Part shown: one piece after another, positions 48,300 through 58,309 of the stretch
Numbering within the stretch: position 1 is the stretch's first letter
Layout: each line of letters opens with the position of its first letter
Assembly (NCBI RefSeq): GCF_014648075.1
Contig: NZ_BMQK01000019.1
Span: 1 to 64,000 of the forward strand
DNA length: 64,000 bases
Direction of reading: 5' to 3'
DNA from: Streptomyces ruber
Lineage (GTDB): Bacteria > Actinomycetota > Actinomycetes > Streptomycetales > Streptomycetaceae
Translations under genes and position numbers: made by a program
Notes under the pieces: generated by a model
What the model was told of the DNA's origin: nothing
Databases searched by the model: none
Seen by the model: the letters and a program-made list of their open reading frames with translations, nothing else

Positions 48300-50690
48300 T
48301 CACTCGGGCAGCATCAGGAGGCACGTCCGTCCCGGCCGGACGCAGACCGCGCGGTCCGGCAGCCGGATGTCGACCGGCGCACGGTCGGACGACGGCACGG
48401 CGATCTCCATCTGGCCGCGCTCCAGCCGCAGCCGTATCCCCCAGTGTCCCCGGTAGCGCAGGCAGACCTCGTACGCGGACAGCTCCGGCAGGGGCACGGG
48501 GTCGAGCCAGAGGGCGCCGTGCCGGGTCTCCATGCCGGTCAGTCCGCGCTGGACGAGGTCGAGGGTGCCGGCCATGGCACCCAGGTGGATGCCCTCGCCG
48601 GTGGTGCCGCCCTGTACGTCGGCGATGTCGCCGCGCAGCGCCTCCTGGCAGAAGGTCCAGGCCTCCGCGCGCCGGGCGCGGGCCAGGACCCAGCCGTGGA
48701 CCAGGCCGCTGAGCGTGGAGCCGTGGCTGGTGCGGGCCAGGTAGTGGTCGACGGTGCGCCGCCAGGTCCCCTCGTCGAGCCGGTGGCCGAGCCGGGCGAA
48801 CAGTCGGCGCAGTTCGGCCGGGGCGAAGAGGTAACCGAGCATCAGGACGTCGGCCTGTTTGGACGCGCGGTAGCGGTTGGAGGTGTCGCCCTCGGCCTCC
48901 AGGATGCGGTCCAGGCGCCGGATGTCGCCGTACGTCTTCCGGTAGCCGTCCCAGTCGAGTTCGGCCAGGTCGCCGTAGCCGGCGAACTGGCTGATCACGC
49001 CCTCGTGGAAGGGCACGTGCAGAGTGCGGGAGACGGTGTCCCACCGGTCGAACTCGGCGTCGTCCAGGCAGGTGCGTTCGGCGAGTTCGCGGCGGCGCGG
49101 CTCGGGAAGGGTGCGGAGCAGGTGCAGGGTGCGGTGGAGCACCCAGGCGGCGGTGACGTTGGTGTACGTGTTGTCGTCCAGGCCGGGCCGGTCCGCGCCG
49201 GGGTAGGCGTCGTGGTACTCGTCCGGGCCGACCACCCCGCGGATGCGGTGCCGCCCCAACTGCTCGTCCCAGGTGGCCGAGTCCGCCCAGAAGCGGGCGA
49301 TCTCCAGCAGCATCTCGGCGCCCGCGGTGTGCAGGAACTCGGTGTCGCCGCTCGCCTCGCAGTACCGCACCACGTTGTACGCGACCGCCGAGCCGACGTG
49401 GTGCTGGAGGTGGGAGTGGTCGGGCAGCCAGCGGCCCGAGCGCGGGTTCAGATGGAGCCGCTGGCTCTCCTCCCGGCCGTCGGTGCCGCTCTGCCACGGG
49501 TACATCGCGCCCTTGCGGCCCGCCTCCCGGGCCGCGGCGCGGGCCCGGTCCAGACGGCGGTGGCGGTAGCGCAGCAGCGCGCGGGAGACCTCGGGGAAGT
49601 GCAGGTTCAGGTAGGGCAGGACGAACAGTTCGTCCCAGAAGACGTGGCCGCGGTAGGCCTCGCCGTGCAGGCCGCGGGCCGGCACGCCGACGTCGAGGTC
49701 GGCGGTGTGCGGGGAGAGGGTCTGCAGTACGTGGAAGAGGTGCAGGCGCAGGATGCGGCCCGCTTCCCCGGGCACGCGCAGTTCGGCCCGGCGCCACAGC
49801 AGGCCCCAGGCCGTCCGGTGCGAGGCCAGCAGTTCACGGAAGTCCGGCGCCGCGCCCGCCCGGTCCACGGCGGCCTGCAGCGGGTCGCTGATCGCCGTGT
49901 CGCGCGAGGTGTGCAGGGCGACGGTCTTGTCGACGGTGACGGGCCGCCCGGGTGGCAGGGGCAGGCGCAGTCGCTGGACGGCGCGCGAGGGCTCGGGGGC
50001 GTCCTCGGCCGGCGCCCGGGCCGTCAGCCGGGCGGCCATGCCGATCCGGATGTCCGAGGTGCGGGTGCGGCAGCGCAGCCACACCGTGCCGGGCGCGGCG
50101 GTCCCGGTGTGCACGTGGGTGAGGTGGCGGCCGTCCAGGTCGCGGTAGCGCGGCACTCCGGCGTTGGTGACGTTCCCGTCGAGCGCCGCCTCGATCTCCA
50201 GCTCACCGGCAGCGGAGGAGCCCTCGGCCGTGAACTCGGTACGCAGGGCGGCGAGGTGCGGGTCGGCCATGTGGACGAGACGCTGCTGCCGCACGGACAG
50301 CGCCCCTCCCCCGCCGATGCCGTACCGGGTGCGGCGCTCCAGCAGTCCGGAGTCCAGGTGGAGGATCTGGTGGTGGCCGAGGACGGTCGCCGTGTCCGGG
50401 GTGAGCCACCGGCCGCCCGTGAGGCGGAAGCGCAGCGGCAGCCAGTCGGGCAGGTTGACCAGGTCCTCGTTCTCCACCCGGCGGCCCGCGACGTGGGAGG
50501 TGAGCCGGTCGTAGCAGCCGGCCGCGTACGTGCCCGGGTAGTGCACGTCGTCCGCGGCGCACTCGGGCAGCGCCCCGCGGGTGGCGAAGTATCCGTTGCC
50601 CAGCGTGCACAGCGACTCCCGCAGCCGCTCCTCCGCGGCACGGTAACCGTGGTACTCCCAGGTCCGGTCCGTCGCCACGGTCACGCTCAC
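48300..50690 (-). CDS. Glycoside hydrolase family 65 phosphorylase/hydrolase
   Basis: The GTG at 50690 overlaps the stop of the stress-protein gene upstream. 796 residues, the normal length for GH65. An N-terminal super-sandwich domain (about 5-270) starts WEYHGYRAAEERLRESLCTL and contains LGNGYFATRGALPE. The (alpha/alpha)6 barrel (about 330-700) has GHVFWDELFVLPYLNLHFPE, then RGVVGPDEYH with the general-acid Glu near 491, VTAAWVLHRTL, and HGSTLSGLVHGWVLA. The C-terminal beta sheet ends RTCLLMLPE. GH65 enzymes split alpha-glucosides, usually phosphorolytically (trehalose, maltose, kojibiose); which sugar is used cannot be told here. Linkage to stress proteins suggests use of storage trehalose during hypoxia. 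Confidence 0.88.
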   Translation of the reverse strand: MSVTVATDRTWEYHGYRAAEERLRESLCTLGNGYFATRGALPECAADDVHYPGTYAAGCYDRLTSHVAGRRVENEDLVNLPDWLPLRFRLTGGRWLTPDTATVLGHHQILHLDSGLLERRTRYGIGGGGALSVRQQRLVHMADPHLAALRTEFTAEGSSAAGELEIEAALDGNVTNAGVPRYRDLDGRHLTHVHTGTAAPGTVWLRCRTRTSDIRIGMAARLTARAPAEDAPEPSRAVQRLRLPLPPGRPVTVDKTVALHTSRDTAISDPLQAAVDRAGAAPDFRELLASHRTAWGLLWRRAELRVPGEAGRILRLHLFHVLQTLSPHTADLDVGVPARGLHGEAYRGHVFWDELFVLPYLNLHFPEVSRALLRYRHRRLDRARAAAREAGRKGAMYPWQSGTDGREESQRLHLNPRSGRWLPDHSHLQHHVGSAVAYNVVRYCEASGDTEFLHTAGAEMLLEIARFWADSATWDEQLGRHRIRGVVGPDEYHDAYPGADRPGLDDNTYTNVTAAWVLHRTLHLLRTLPEPRRRELAERTCLDDAEFDRWDTVSRTLHVPFHEGVISQFAGYGDLAELDWDGYRKTYGDIRRLDRILEAEGDTSNRYRASKQADVLMLGYLFAPAELRRLFARLGHRLDEGTWRRTVDHYLARTSHGSTLSGLVHGWVLARARRAEAWTFCQEALRGDIADVQGGTTGEGIHLGAMAGTLDLVQRGLTGMETRHGALWLDPVPLPELSAYEVCLRYRGHWGIRLRLERGQMEIAVPSSDRAPVDIRLPDRAVCVRPGRTCLLMLPE

Positions 50691-51571
50691 ACGCGCTGCG
50701 GCACGACGGCCACGGGGCACTGGGCGTGGTGCAGGAGGGTGTGGGCGATCCGGCCGAGCTGGAGGCCGACGTGGCCGTGCCGGCGCCGTGCTCCGACGAC
50801 GACGAGGTCGGCGGCGGCCGAGCGGTGGACCAGGACCTTGCGGGCGGGCCCCTCGACCGTGGTCCGGTCCACCTGCACGCCGGGGTGGTCGGCGAGGGGG
50901 CCGCGGAGCAGCTCGTCCAGGCGGGTGCGGGCCTCCTCCTCGTGGTGCCGGGCCGGTGGTTCGGCGAGTGCGGGCACGTCGGCGGCGGTCTCGTACGCGG
51001 GGCAGCGCCAGGTCCGGACCGCGTCGAGGGGGCAGCCGCGGGCCTCGGCCTCCCGGAGGGCGAAGCGTGTCGCGTCCTCGCTGGTGGCGGGGTCTCCGGC
51101 ACCGAGGAGGACGCGCCGGTGGGTGCCGGCCAGGCCGGGCCGGTCGCCGCGGACGACGACGACCGGGCAGTGCGCGCGGGCGGCGACGGCCAGGCCGACG
51201 GAGCCGAGCAGCAGTCCCGCCAGCTCGCCGCGGCCCCGCGACCCGGTGATCAGGGCGGTGGCGTTGTCGCCCGCGTCGAGGAGGGCGTCCGCCGCGGCGG
51301 CCGGGACGATGTCGGTGGAGAGCTTCACCTCGGGGTTGCGGCGCCGGGCGCGCTCGGCGGCGGAGGCGACGATGTGTTCGGCCATCACCTGCTCGGCGGG
51401 GCGCTGGGGACTGTACGACGGCACCATGCCCTCGTAGCGTTCCCAGAGGGAGGCGTACACGAGTCGCAGCGGGAGACCGTGCCGGGCGGCCTCGTCCACC
51501 GCCCAGTCCACCGCCGCGAGGCTGCCGTCCGAGCCGTCGACGCCCACGACCAGGGGCAGTTCCAGCGTCAT
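50687..51571 (-). CDS. Tandem-domain universal stress protein (UspA family)
   Basis: The ATG at 51571 has GGGGAA 2-7 bp upstream. 294 residues, two UspA domains: PLVVGVDGSDGSLAAVDWAV with ITGSRGRGELAGLLLGSVGL in the first, and RRVLLGAGDPATSEDATRFA with VVVGARRRHGHVGLQLGRIA and CPVAVVPQRV in the second. It is the first gene of an operon with the GH65 gene (4-bp overlap). It is divergent from the hydrogenase maturation protease at 51771; the 199-bp gap holds two DosR-like dyads that could drive both directions. Confidence 0.88.
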   Translation of the reverse strand: MTLELPLVVGVDGSDGSLAAVDWAVDEAARHGLPLRLVYASLWERYEGMVPSYSPQRPAEQVMAEHIVASAAERARRRNPEVKLSTDIVPAAAADALLDAGDNATALITGSRGRGELAGLLLGSVGLAVAARAHCPVVVVRGDRPGLAGTHRRVLLGAGDPATSEDATRFALREAEARGCPLDAVRTWRCPAYETAADVPALAEPPARHHEEEARTRLDELLRGPLADHPGVQVDRTTVEGPARKVLVHRSAAADLVVVGARRRHGHVGLQLGRIAHTLLHHAQCPVAVVPQRV

Positions 51572-51651
51572 CGTTCCCCACCGCCTCGTCGTCGGGCCGT
51601 CCGCGGTCTCGTTCCTCTCCCACCGTGGGCCCGGCGGGCGGCCGGGCGCGA

Positions 51652-51687
51652 GGGGCTGTTCGGCCCCGGCCGGGGACGTTCGGCCCC
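51652..51687. promoter_or_regulatory. Tandem DosR/DevR-like boxes between stress and hydrogenase operons
   Basis: GGGGCTGTTCGGCCCC (51652-51667) and GGGGACGTTCGGCCCC (51672-51687) are direct neighbours spaced 20 bp start to start, two helical turns, as DosR sites often are. The second contains GGGACGTTCGGCCC, matching the DosR core GGGACTWWAGTCCC at 11 of 14 positions. They lie 81-116 bp upstream of the stress-protein start and 84-119 bp upstream of the protease start. Streptomyces has a DosR relative (OsdR) that controls such genes. Confidence 0.65.
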
Positions 51688-51770
51688 TGCCGCCGCGCGT
51701 CCGTCGGCGCCCAGGGTGAGCGCACAGCCCTGTGTGCTGTGCGAAGCATGCGAGGTGAAGGAGCGAGGCC

Positions 51771-52286
51771 ATGGACGGGGCTTCCGGGATCGTCGTCATC
51801 GGCGTCGGGAACGAGTTCCGTCACGACGACGGGGTGGGCTGTGCCGTGCTCGCGCGCCTCGCGGAGCGCGCCGCCGGGCGGCCACCGCTGCCACCGCTGC
51901 CGCCCGGCACCGTGCTGACGGCCTGCGACGGCGATCCGGCGCGGCTGCTGGGGCTGTGGGAGAACGCCGGGCTCGCGGTCGTGGTCGACGCCGCGCGCGC
52001 CGAACCGTCCCGCCCCGGCCGCGTCCACCGGCTCGTCCTGGACGCCGCGCGGCCGGGCCGGAGTGCCACGGCGACCAGCTCACACGGGCTGGGCCTGGGC
52101 GACGCCGTCGAACTGTCCCGGGTCCTGGGCCGGCTGCCGGACCGGCTCGTGGTGTACGCCGTCGAGGGCGCCGACCGGTCGCCGGGCAAGGGCCTGTCCG
52201 CCCCGGTGGCGGCGCGCGTGGACGCGCTGGCCCGCGATGTCGTGGAGGAGGCCGTACGGTACGACGCGGGTGCGGAGGGGTCGTGA
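51771..52286 (+). CDS. [NiFe]-hydrogenase maturation protease (HyaD/HybD family)
   Basis: 171 residues, peptidase family M52. The N-terminal IVVIGVGNEFRHDDGVGCAV is the family signature with the metal-sensing residues (Glu and Asp in GNEFRHDDG); VVVDAARAEPS holds the second acidic site, and the SSHGLGLGDAVELSRVLGRL helix carries the conserved His. It removes the short C-terminal peptide of the hydrogenase large subunit after nickel insertion; the large subunit at 58306 has a nine-residue tail to be cut. Its stop overlaps the hypF start (GTGA). It is the first gene of a maturation operon. Confidence 0.88.
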   Translation: MDGASGIVVIGVGNEFRHDDGVGCAVLARLAERAAGRPPLPPLPPGTVLTACDGDPARLLGLWENAGLAVVVDAARAEPSRPGRVHRLVLDAARPGRSATATSSHGLGLGDAVELSRVLGRLPDRLVVYAVEGADRSPGKGLSAPVAARVDALARDVVEEAVRYDAGAEGS

Positions 52287-54592
52287 AGGGCCGGCGTGTG
52301 ACCCGGCGCATCGAGGTGTTCGGCCGCGTCCAGGGCGTCGGCTTCCGGCCCTGGGTGCACCGGGCGGCGACCGGGCTCGGGCTGGACGGATGGGTCCGCA
52401 ATGTCGACGGCCATGTCGAACTCGCCGCCGCCGGCAGCCCTGGCGCACTCGACGAGCTGGTGCTGCGGCTGCGCGGGCATCCGCCGCCGCTCGCCGTCGT
52501 CCGCCGGGTACGGGTGACGGACTTCCCCGGTGAGGAGACGCCCGCCGGCAGCGGGTTCGCCGTCGTGCCCAGCCGGGCGGACCCGGCCGCCGCGCCGCGG
52601 GAGATCCCGCCGGACGCGGCCGTCTGCGACGCGTGCCTGCGCGAGCTGCTCGACCCGCACGACCGGCGCCACCGCCACCCGTTCATCAACTGCACCGACT
52701 GTGGTCCGCGCGCCACCATCGTCGAGGACCTGCCCTACGACCGCGAGCGCACCACCATGCGCCGCTTCCCGCTGTGCCCCGCCTGCGCGGCCGAGTACGC
52801 GGACCCCGGCGACCGGCGCTTCCACGCCGAGCCGCTGGCCTGCCCGGCGTGCGGCCCCCGGCTCGCCTGGGACGGCCTGACCGGGGAGGAGGCGCTGCGG
52901 GCGGCGGTGGAGGCGGTCGCGAACGGCGGCATCGTCGCGGTGAAGGGGCTCGGCGGCTACCAGCTGGTGTGCGACGCCACCGATCCGGCGGCGGTGGCCG
53001 CGCTGCGGCAGCGCAAGCGCCGGCCCGCCAAGCCGTTCGCCGTCATGGCGCGCGACCTCGACGCCGTCCGGCGCCTGGCGTACGTCGGCCGTACGGAGGA
53101 GGCCGTGCTGACGTCGCCGCAGCGGCCCGTCGTCCTGCTGCGGGCGCGGCGCGCCGGAACGCCGGTCACCCCGCAGGTGCGTCCCGGCACCGGGCGCGTC
53201 GGCCTGTTCCTGCCCACCACCGGGCTGCACCACCTCCTCCTGCGCGCGCTGGACCGGCCGCTGGTCGTCACCAGCGGCAACCGCGCCGACGAGCCCATCG
53301 CCACGGACGACACCGAAGCCCGGCGCGTGCTGGGCGCGGTCGCGGACGGCTTCCTCACCCACGACCGGCCCGTCCGCGCCCGCTACGACGACTCCGTCGT
53401 CCACGTCGTACGGCGCGACGTGCTCGTGCTGCGGCGGGCGCGCGGGTACGCCCCCGCGCCCCTGGTGCTGCCGGTTCCCGCTCCGCTCCCGCTGGTGGGG
53501 GCCGGTGCCCAGCTCAAGCACGCGTTCGCGCTGGCCGAGCACGGCCGGGCCCATCTCGCGGCACACACGGGAGACCTGGCGGACGCGGCGACGTACGACG
53601 CCTTCGAGGCCTCCTACGCGCACCTGAGCCGCCTCACCGGAATCGTCCCGCGGGTGGCCGCCCACGACCTGCACCCCGGCTATCTGTCCACGCAGTGGGC
53701 GCGCGCCGGGCCCTTCGAGCGCCGGGTCCCGGTGCAGCACCATCATGCGCACGTGGCCGCCGTCGCCGCCGAGCACGGCCTGACCGGGCCGTTCGTCGGC
53801 GTCGCCTACGACGGCCTCGGCGTCGGGGACGACGGCACGCTGTGGGGCGGTGAGGTGCTCGCCGCCGACCTGACGGGGTACCGCCGCGTGGGGCGCTTCG
53901 CGCGGGCGCCGCTGCCCGGCGGCGAGGCCGCCGTCCGGCACCCCGCGCGGATGGCGCTCGGCTACCTGTTCGGCGCGGAGCCGCTGGGCGCCCCGCCGCC
54001 CGCGCCGTGGCTCACCCGGCCGTTCACCGACCGCCTCGACCCGCATCTGACGCCTCTGGTGCGGGCCGTGGTGGAGCGCCGGGTCAACTGCCCGCCGGCC
54101 TCCAGCGCGGGCCGGCTGTTCGACGCGGCGGCGAGTCTGCTCGGTCTCGGGGACACGGTGTCGTACGAGGGGCAGGCGGCCGTCGCCCTGGAGAGCGCCG
54201 CGGGCGGCCTGCGGGCCGGTGCGCTGCCGTGGCGGCTGGTGCGGGTGGACGGTCTGTGGGTGTACGACCCCAGCACGACCCTCACCGCCCTCCTCGAAGG
54301 GCTCGTGGACGGCACCCCGGTGCCGCGTCTCGCCGCCGCCTTCCACACGGCCGTCGCCGAGGTCACCGCCGCACTGGTCGAACGGGCCGTGGCCGACGGC
54401 GCCCCGCCCACCGTGTGCCTGGGCGGCGGCTGCTTCCAGAACCGGCGCCTGCTGACCGACGTGCGGCGGCTGCTGCGCGCGCAGGGGCTGCGGGTCCTGA
54501 CGGGCCGTGCGGTCCCGGTGAACGACGGCGGCATCGGTTACGGGCAGGCGGCGGTGGCGTCCGCCCTGCTCGCCGAGGACAGGAAGGGGTGA
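52283..54592 (+). CDS. hypF: Carbamoyltransferase HypF
   Basis: 769 residues, full length. An acylphosphatase-like domain (about 7-92, GRVQGVGFRPWV), two zinc-finger pairs (CDACLRELLDP with FINCTDCGPRAT; CPACAAEYADP with CPACGPRLAWD, about 113-195), a YrdC-like nucleotide-binding domain (about 200-370, VKGLGGYQLVCDAT, RRPAKPFAVMA, VTSGNRADEP), and a Kae1-like domain (about 395-765, QHHHAHVAAVAAEHG, AYDGLGVGDDGTLWGGEVL, VSYEGQAAVALE, VCLGGGCFQNRRL). It turns carbamoyl phosphate and ATP into carbamoyl-adenylate and transfers the group to HypE for cyanide-ligand synthesis. It is the second gene of the maturation operon. Confidence 0.95.
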   Translation: MKGRRVTRRIEVFGRVQGVGFRPWVHRAATGLGLDGWVRNVDGHVELAAAGSPGALDELVLRLRGHPPPLAVVRRVRVTDFPGEETPAGSGFAVVPSRADPAAAPREIPPDAAVCDACLRELLDPHDRRHRHPFINCTDCGPRATIVEDLPYDRERTTMRRFPLCPACAAEYADPGDRRFHAEPLACPACGPRLAWDGLTGEEALRAAVEAVANGGIVAVKGLGGYQLVCDATDPAAVAALRQRKRRPAKPFAVMARDLDAVRRLAYVGRTEEAVLTSPQRPVVLLRARRAGTPVTPQVRPGTGRVGLFLPTTGLHHLLLRALDRPLVVTSGNRADEPIATDDTEARRVLGAVADGFLTHDRPVRARYDDSVVHVVRRDVLVLRRARGYAPAPLVLPVPAPLPLVGAGAQLKHAFALAEHGRAHLAAHTGDLADAATYDAFEASYAHLSRLTGIVPRVAAHDLHPGYLSTQWARAGPFERRVPVQHHHAHVAAVAAEHGLTGPFVGVAYDGLGVGDDGTLWGGEVLAADLTGYRRVGRFARAPLPGGEAAVRHPARMALGYLFGAEPLGAPPPAPWLTRPFTDRLDPHLTPLVRAVVERRVNCPPASSAGRLFDAAASLLGLGDTVSYEGQAAVALESAAGGLRAGALPWRLVRVDGLWVYDPSTTLTALLEGLVDGTPVPRLAAAFHTAVAEVTAALVERAVADGAPPTVCLGGGCFQNRRLLTDVRRLLRAQGLRVLTGRAVPVNDGGIGYGQAAVASALLAEDRKG

Positions 54593-54597
54593 GCGCG

Positions 54598-54876
54598 ATG
54601 TGTCTGGGCATTCCCGGCCGGATCCTCGACGTCCGCGACGACGCGGGCCTGCGGATGGGCACGGTCGACTTCGGCGGCGTACGCCGGGAGGTGTGCCTCG
54701 CCTGCACGCCGCGGGCGGGCGTCGGCGCGTACGTCGTGGTGCATGTCGGTTTCGCCATCACGGAGGTCGACGAGGCCGAGGCCGCGCGCACGCTGGAGGT
54801 GCTGCGGACCATGGCGGACACGGTGGCGGGTGAACTGGGGGAGCCGCTGCCGGTTCGTCCGGGAGCGCCCGGCTGA
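54598..54876 (+). CDS. hypC: Hydrogenase assembly chaperone HypC
   Basis: The start must be ATG 54598, because HypC function requires Cys2 at the free N-terminus (MCLGIPGRILDV); an in-frame GTG at 54589 would bury it. AGGAAGGGG lies 10-17 bp upstream. 92 residues, typical length, with VDFGGVRREVCLACTPRAGV and GAYVVVHVGFAITEVDEAEA. It carries the Fe(CN)2CO group between HypD and the large-subunit precursor. It follows hypF by 5 bp. Confidence 0.93.
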   Translation: MCLGIPGRILDVRDDAGLRMGTVDFGGVRREVCLACTPRAGVGAYVVVHVGFAITEVDEAEAARTLEVLRTMADTVAGELGEPLPVRPGAPG

Positions 54877-54925
54877 AGGGTCGGCTCCCCCGGCCGGCGG
54901 GGTTCCGGCGGCTTCGAGGCCGATG

Positions 54926-54941
54926 AGGGCCGTTCGGCCCT
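54926..54941 (+). promoter_or_regulatory. DosR/DevR-like palindrome upstream of the hydrogenase structural operon
   Basis: AGGGCCG-TT-CGGCCCT is a perfect 7-2-7 palindrome sharing GTTCGGCCC with both boxes at 51652-51687. It lies 91 bp before the ATG at 55032, within a 155-bp gap that follows hypC. It is a likely activator site for the structural genes. Confidence 0.6.
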
Positions 54942-55031
54942 TGGCCGGGTCCGGTCAGCCCGTGGTGCCCGGTGCCGGGCGGGCCCATGCTGGAGTCGGC
55001 AGCCTTCCGGCCCCTTTCTCGGGAGGGCACG

Positions 55032-56236
<1,205 letters not shown>

Positions 56237-56240
<4 letters not shown>

Positions 56241-56692
56241 CCTCCACCACCCTGGCCGCGGCCCTCCCGGCCGAGCACCGCGAGCGGCTGATGCGGCTCG
56301 CCCGCGAGGTCTCCTTCCCGGCGGGCGCCCGCCTGTTCGAGGAGGGCCGGCGCGCCGAACGGTTCTGGATCGTGCGCACCGGGACGGTCGTGCTCGACGT
56401 GCACGTCCCCGGCCGGCGGGCCGCCGTCGTGGAGTCGCTGGGGCACGGGGAACTGGTGGGCTGGTCCTGGCACGTCCCGCCGTACGTGTGGCACCTGGGC
56501 GCGGAGGCGCTGAGCCCGGTGCGGGCGTGGGAGTTCGACGCGGCAACCGTGCGGGAGCTGTGCGCGCGGGACGCCGCGTTCGGCCGCGCGGTCGCGGAGT
56601 GGGTCGGCCGGGTGGTCGCCGACCGGCTGCGCGCGGCGCGGATCCGGCTGCTCGACCTGTACGGGCCCTGCGGCAGCGGGAGCCGGCCATGA
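56237..56692 (+). CDS. Small cyclic-nucleotide-binding-domain protein without HTH
   Basis: 151 residues. One CRP-type beta-roll (about 10-115): MRLARE/VSFPAGARLFEEGRRAERFW, IVRTGTVVLDVHVPG and ESLGHGELVGWSWHVPPYVW. The phosphate-binding cassette is not canonical (RAAV at the phosphate-binding Arg-Ser position is missing), so nucleotide binding is doubtful. The C-terminal helices end without a DNA-binding domain. It overlaps both neighbours by 4 bp inside the hydrogenase operon, so it is probably a regulatory or assembly accessory of this enzyme. Similar small proteins accompany group 3b hydrogenases elsewhere. Confidence 0.8.
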
Positions 56693-57513
56693 CCGAGGTG
56701 CCCCTGCCGTACCGGGTGACCCGGGTGCACCGGGAGACGGCCGACACGGTCACCCTCGCCCTCGTGCCGGCCGGTCCGGCGGCGTCGGCGCCGTTCGTTC
56801 CCGGCCAGTTCGCCATGGTGTACGCCTTCGGGGTCGGGGAGATCCCCGTCTCGGTGTCCCGCATCGGCCGCCGGACGCTCCACCACACGGTCCGCTCGGT
56901 CGGCGCGGTGTCGGCGGCGCTGTGCGCGCTGCGGCCGGGTGCCCGGGTCGGGCTGCGCGGCCCCTTCGGCACCGGCTGGGAGCTCGGCCGGGCGGCCGGG
57001 CAGGACCTCCTGGTGGTCGCGGGCGGCATCGGGCTGGCCCCGCTGCGGCCGCTGGTGCTTCAGGCGCTCGCCGCCCGGAGCCGTTACGGGCGGCTGAACC
57101 TGCTGGTCGGCGCCCGCACCCCTGGTGACCTGCTGTACGCCCGGCAGCTCCGGTCCTGGACGGCGCAGCGCGCTCTGCGGCACTGCGCGGTGACCGTCGA
57201 CCGCTCCGCGGACGGGGACGGCTGGTGGGGTCACGTGGGCCTGGTCACCGCCCTGCTGAAGCACGCCGCGTTCGCGCCGGAGAACACCACGGCGTTCCTC
57301 TGCGGTCCTGAGGTGATGATCCGGGCGACCGCCCGGGACCTGCTGCACCGGGGACTGCCTCCGCGGCGCGTGCGGGTGTCGCTGGAGCGCAACATGCGCT
57401 GCGCCACCGGACACTGCGGGCACTGCCAGCTCGGCGGCGTCCTGCTGTGCCGCGACGGCCCGGTGATCGGCTGGGACCGGGCTGAAGCCCTGTGCTCCGT
57501 GAGGGAGTTGTGA
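56689..57513 (+). CDS. hyhG: Hydrogenase FAD/NAD(P)-binding subunit (sulfhydrogenase gamma, HyhG-like)
   Basis: 274 residues of the ferredoxin-NADP reductase superfamily. The FAD domain (about 8-100) has VPGQFAMVYAFGVGEIPVSV in the position of the RxYS motif. The NAD(P) domain (about 105-230) has VVAGGIGLAPLRPLVLQAL and FLCGPEVMIRATARDLLHRG. A C-terminal [2Fe-2S] site has MRCATGHCGHCQLG and LLC (about 240-257). It couples H2 oxidation or evolution to NADP(H). It overlaps the preceding gene and is 1 bp from the small-subunit gene. Confidence 0.9.
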   Translation: MTEVPLPYRVTRVHRETADTVTLALVPAGPAASAPFVPGQFAMVYAFGVGEIPVSVSRIGRRTLHHTVRSVGAVSAALCALRPGARVGLRGPFGTGWELGRAAGQDLLVVAGGIGLAPLRPLVLQALAARSRYGRLNLLVGARTPGDLLYARQLRSWTAQRALRHCAVTVDRSADGDGWWGHVGLVTALLKHAAFAPENTTAFLCGPEVMIRATARDLLHRGLPPRRVRVSLERNMRCATGHCGHCQLGGVLLCRDGPVIGWDRAEALCSVREL

Positions 57514-57514
57514 C

Positions 57515-58309
57515 ATGACCGCTCCGTCACCGGCCGCGCCCACGCTCGCGGTGTTCAAGCTGGCGTCCTGCGACGGCTGCCAGCTCACCCTGCTCGACTG
57601 CGAGGACGAGCTCCTCGCCCTCACCGGGCGCGTCGGGATCGCCCACTTCCTGGAGGCGTCCGGCGCGGTCGCGCCCGGTCCGTACGATCTCGGGCTGGTC
57701 GAAGGGTCGGTCACCACGCCGGACGACGCCCGGCGGATCCGGGAGATCCGCGCGCGGTGCCGGGTGCTCGTGACGATCGGCGCGTGCGCCACCGCCGGCG
57801 GCATCCAGGCGCTGCGGAACTTCGCCGACGTCGAGGAGTTCCGCCGTACGGTGTACGCCCGGCCCGACTACATCGAGACCCTGGCCACCTCCACGCCCGT
57901 GTCGGCCCATGTGGACGTCGACTTCGAGCTGCGCGGCTGCCCGATCGACCGCGGGCAGCTGCTGGAGGTCCTCACCGCGTTCCTCGCCGGGCGCAGGCCC
58001 GACGTGCCGGACCACAGCGTGTGCTTCCAGTGCAAGCGGCGCGGCACGGTGTGCGTCACCGTCGCCCACGGCACGCCCTGCCTCGGGCCGGTCACCCACG
58101 CCGGGTGCGGGGCGATCTGCCCGGCGTACGGGCGCGGTTGCTACGGCTGCTTCGGGCCGTCCGGGTCGGTGAACCTGCCCGCGTCGATTCCGCTGCTGCA
58201 CCGCGACGGGCTGGAAGACCGCGCCACGGAGCGTCTTCTGCGGACGTTCAACGCCGCTGCCTTCGACGGGCTCGACGCATGCCACGAGGACGAGGAGGTA
58301 CGGCCGTGA
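57515..58309 (+). CDS. hyhS: [NiFe]-hydrogenase small subunit, group 3b-like
   Basis: 264 residues, without a Tat signal, so cytosolic. The proximal-cluster ligands are visible: KLASCDGCQLTLLDCE (Cys19, Cys22), VTIGACATAGGIQALRN, and ELRGCPIDRGQLLEVLTAFL. Extra 4Fe-4S motifs follow: CFQCKRRGTVC, GTPCLGPVTHAGCGAICPAY and GRGCYGCFGPSG. The short length and absence of signal peptide and membrane anchor indicate a bidirectional NADP-linked type. Its stop overlaps the large-subunit start (GTGA). Confidence 0.9.
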   Translation: MTAPSPAAPTLAVFKLASCDGCQLTLLDCEDELLALTGRVGIAHFLEASGAVAPGPYDLGLVEGSVTTPDDARRIREIRARCRVLVTIGACATAGGIQALRNFADVEEFRRTVYARPDYIETLATSTPVSAHVDVDFELRGCPIDRGQLLEVLTAFLAGRRPDVPDHSVCFQCKRRGTVCVTVAHGTPCLGPVTHAGCGAICPAYGRGCYGCFGPSGSVNLPASIPLLHRDGLEDRATERLLRTFNAAAFDGLDACHEDEEVRP

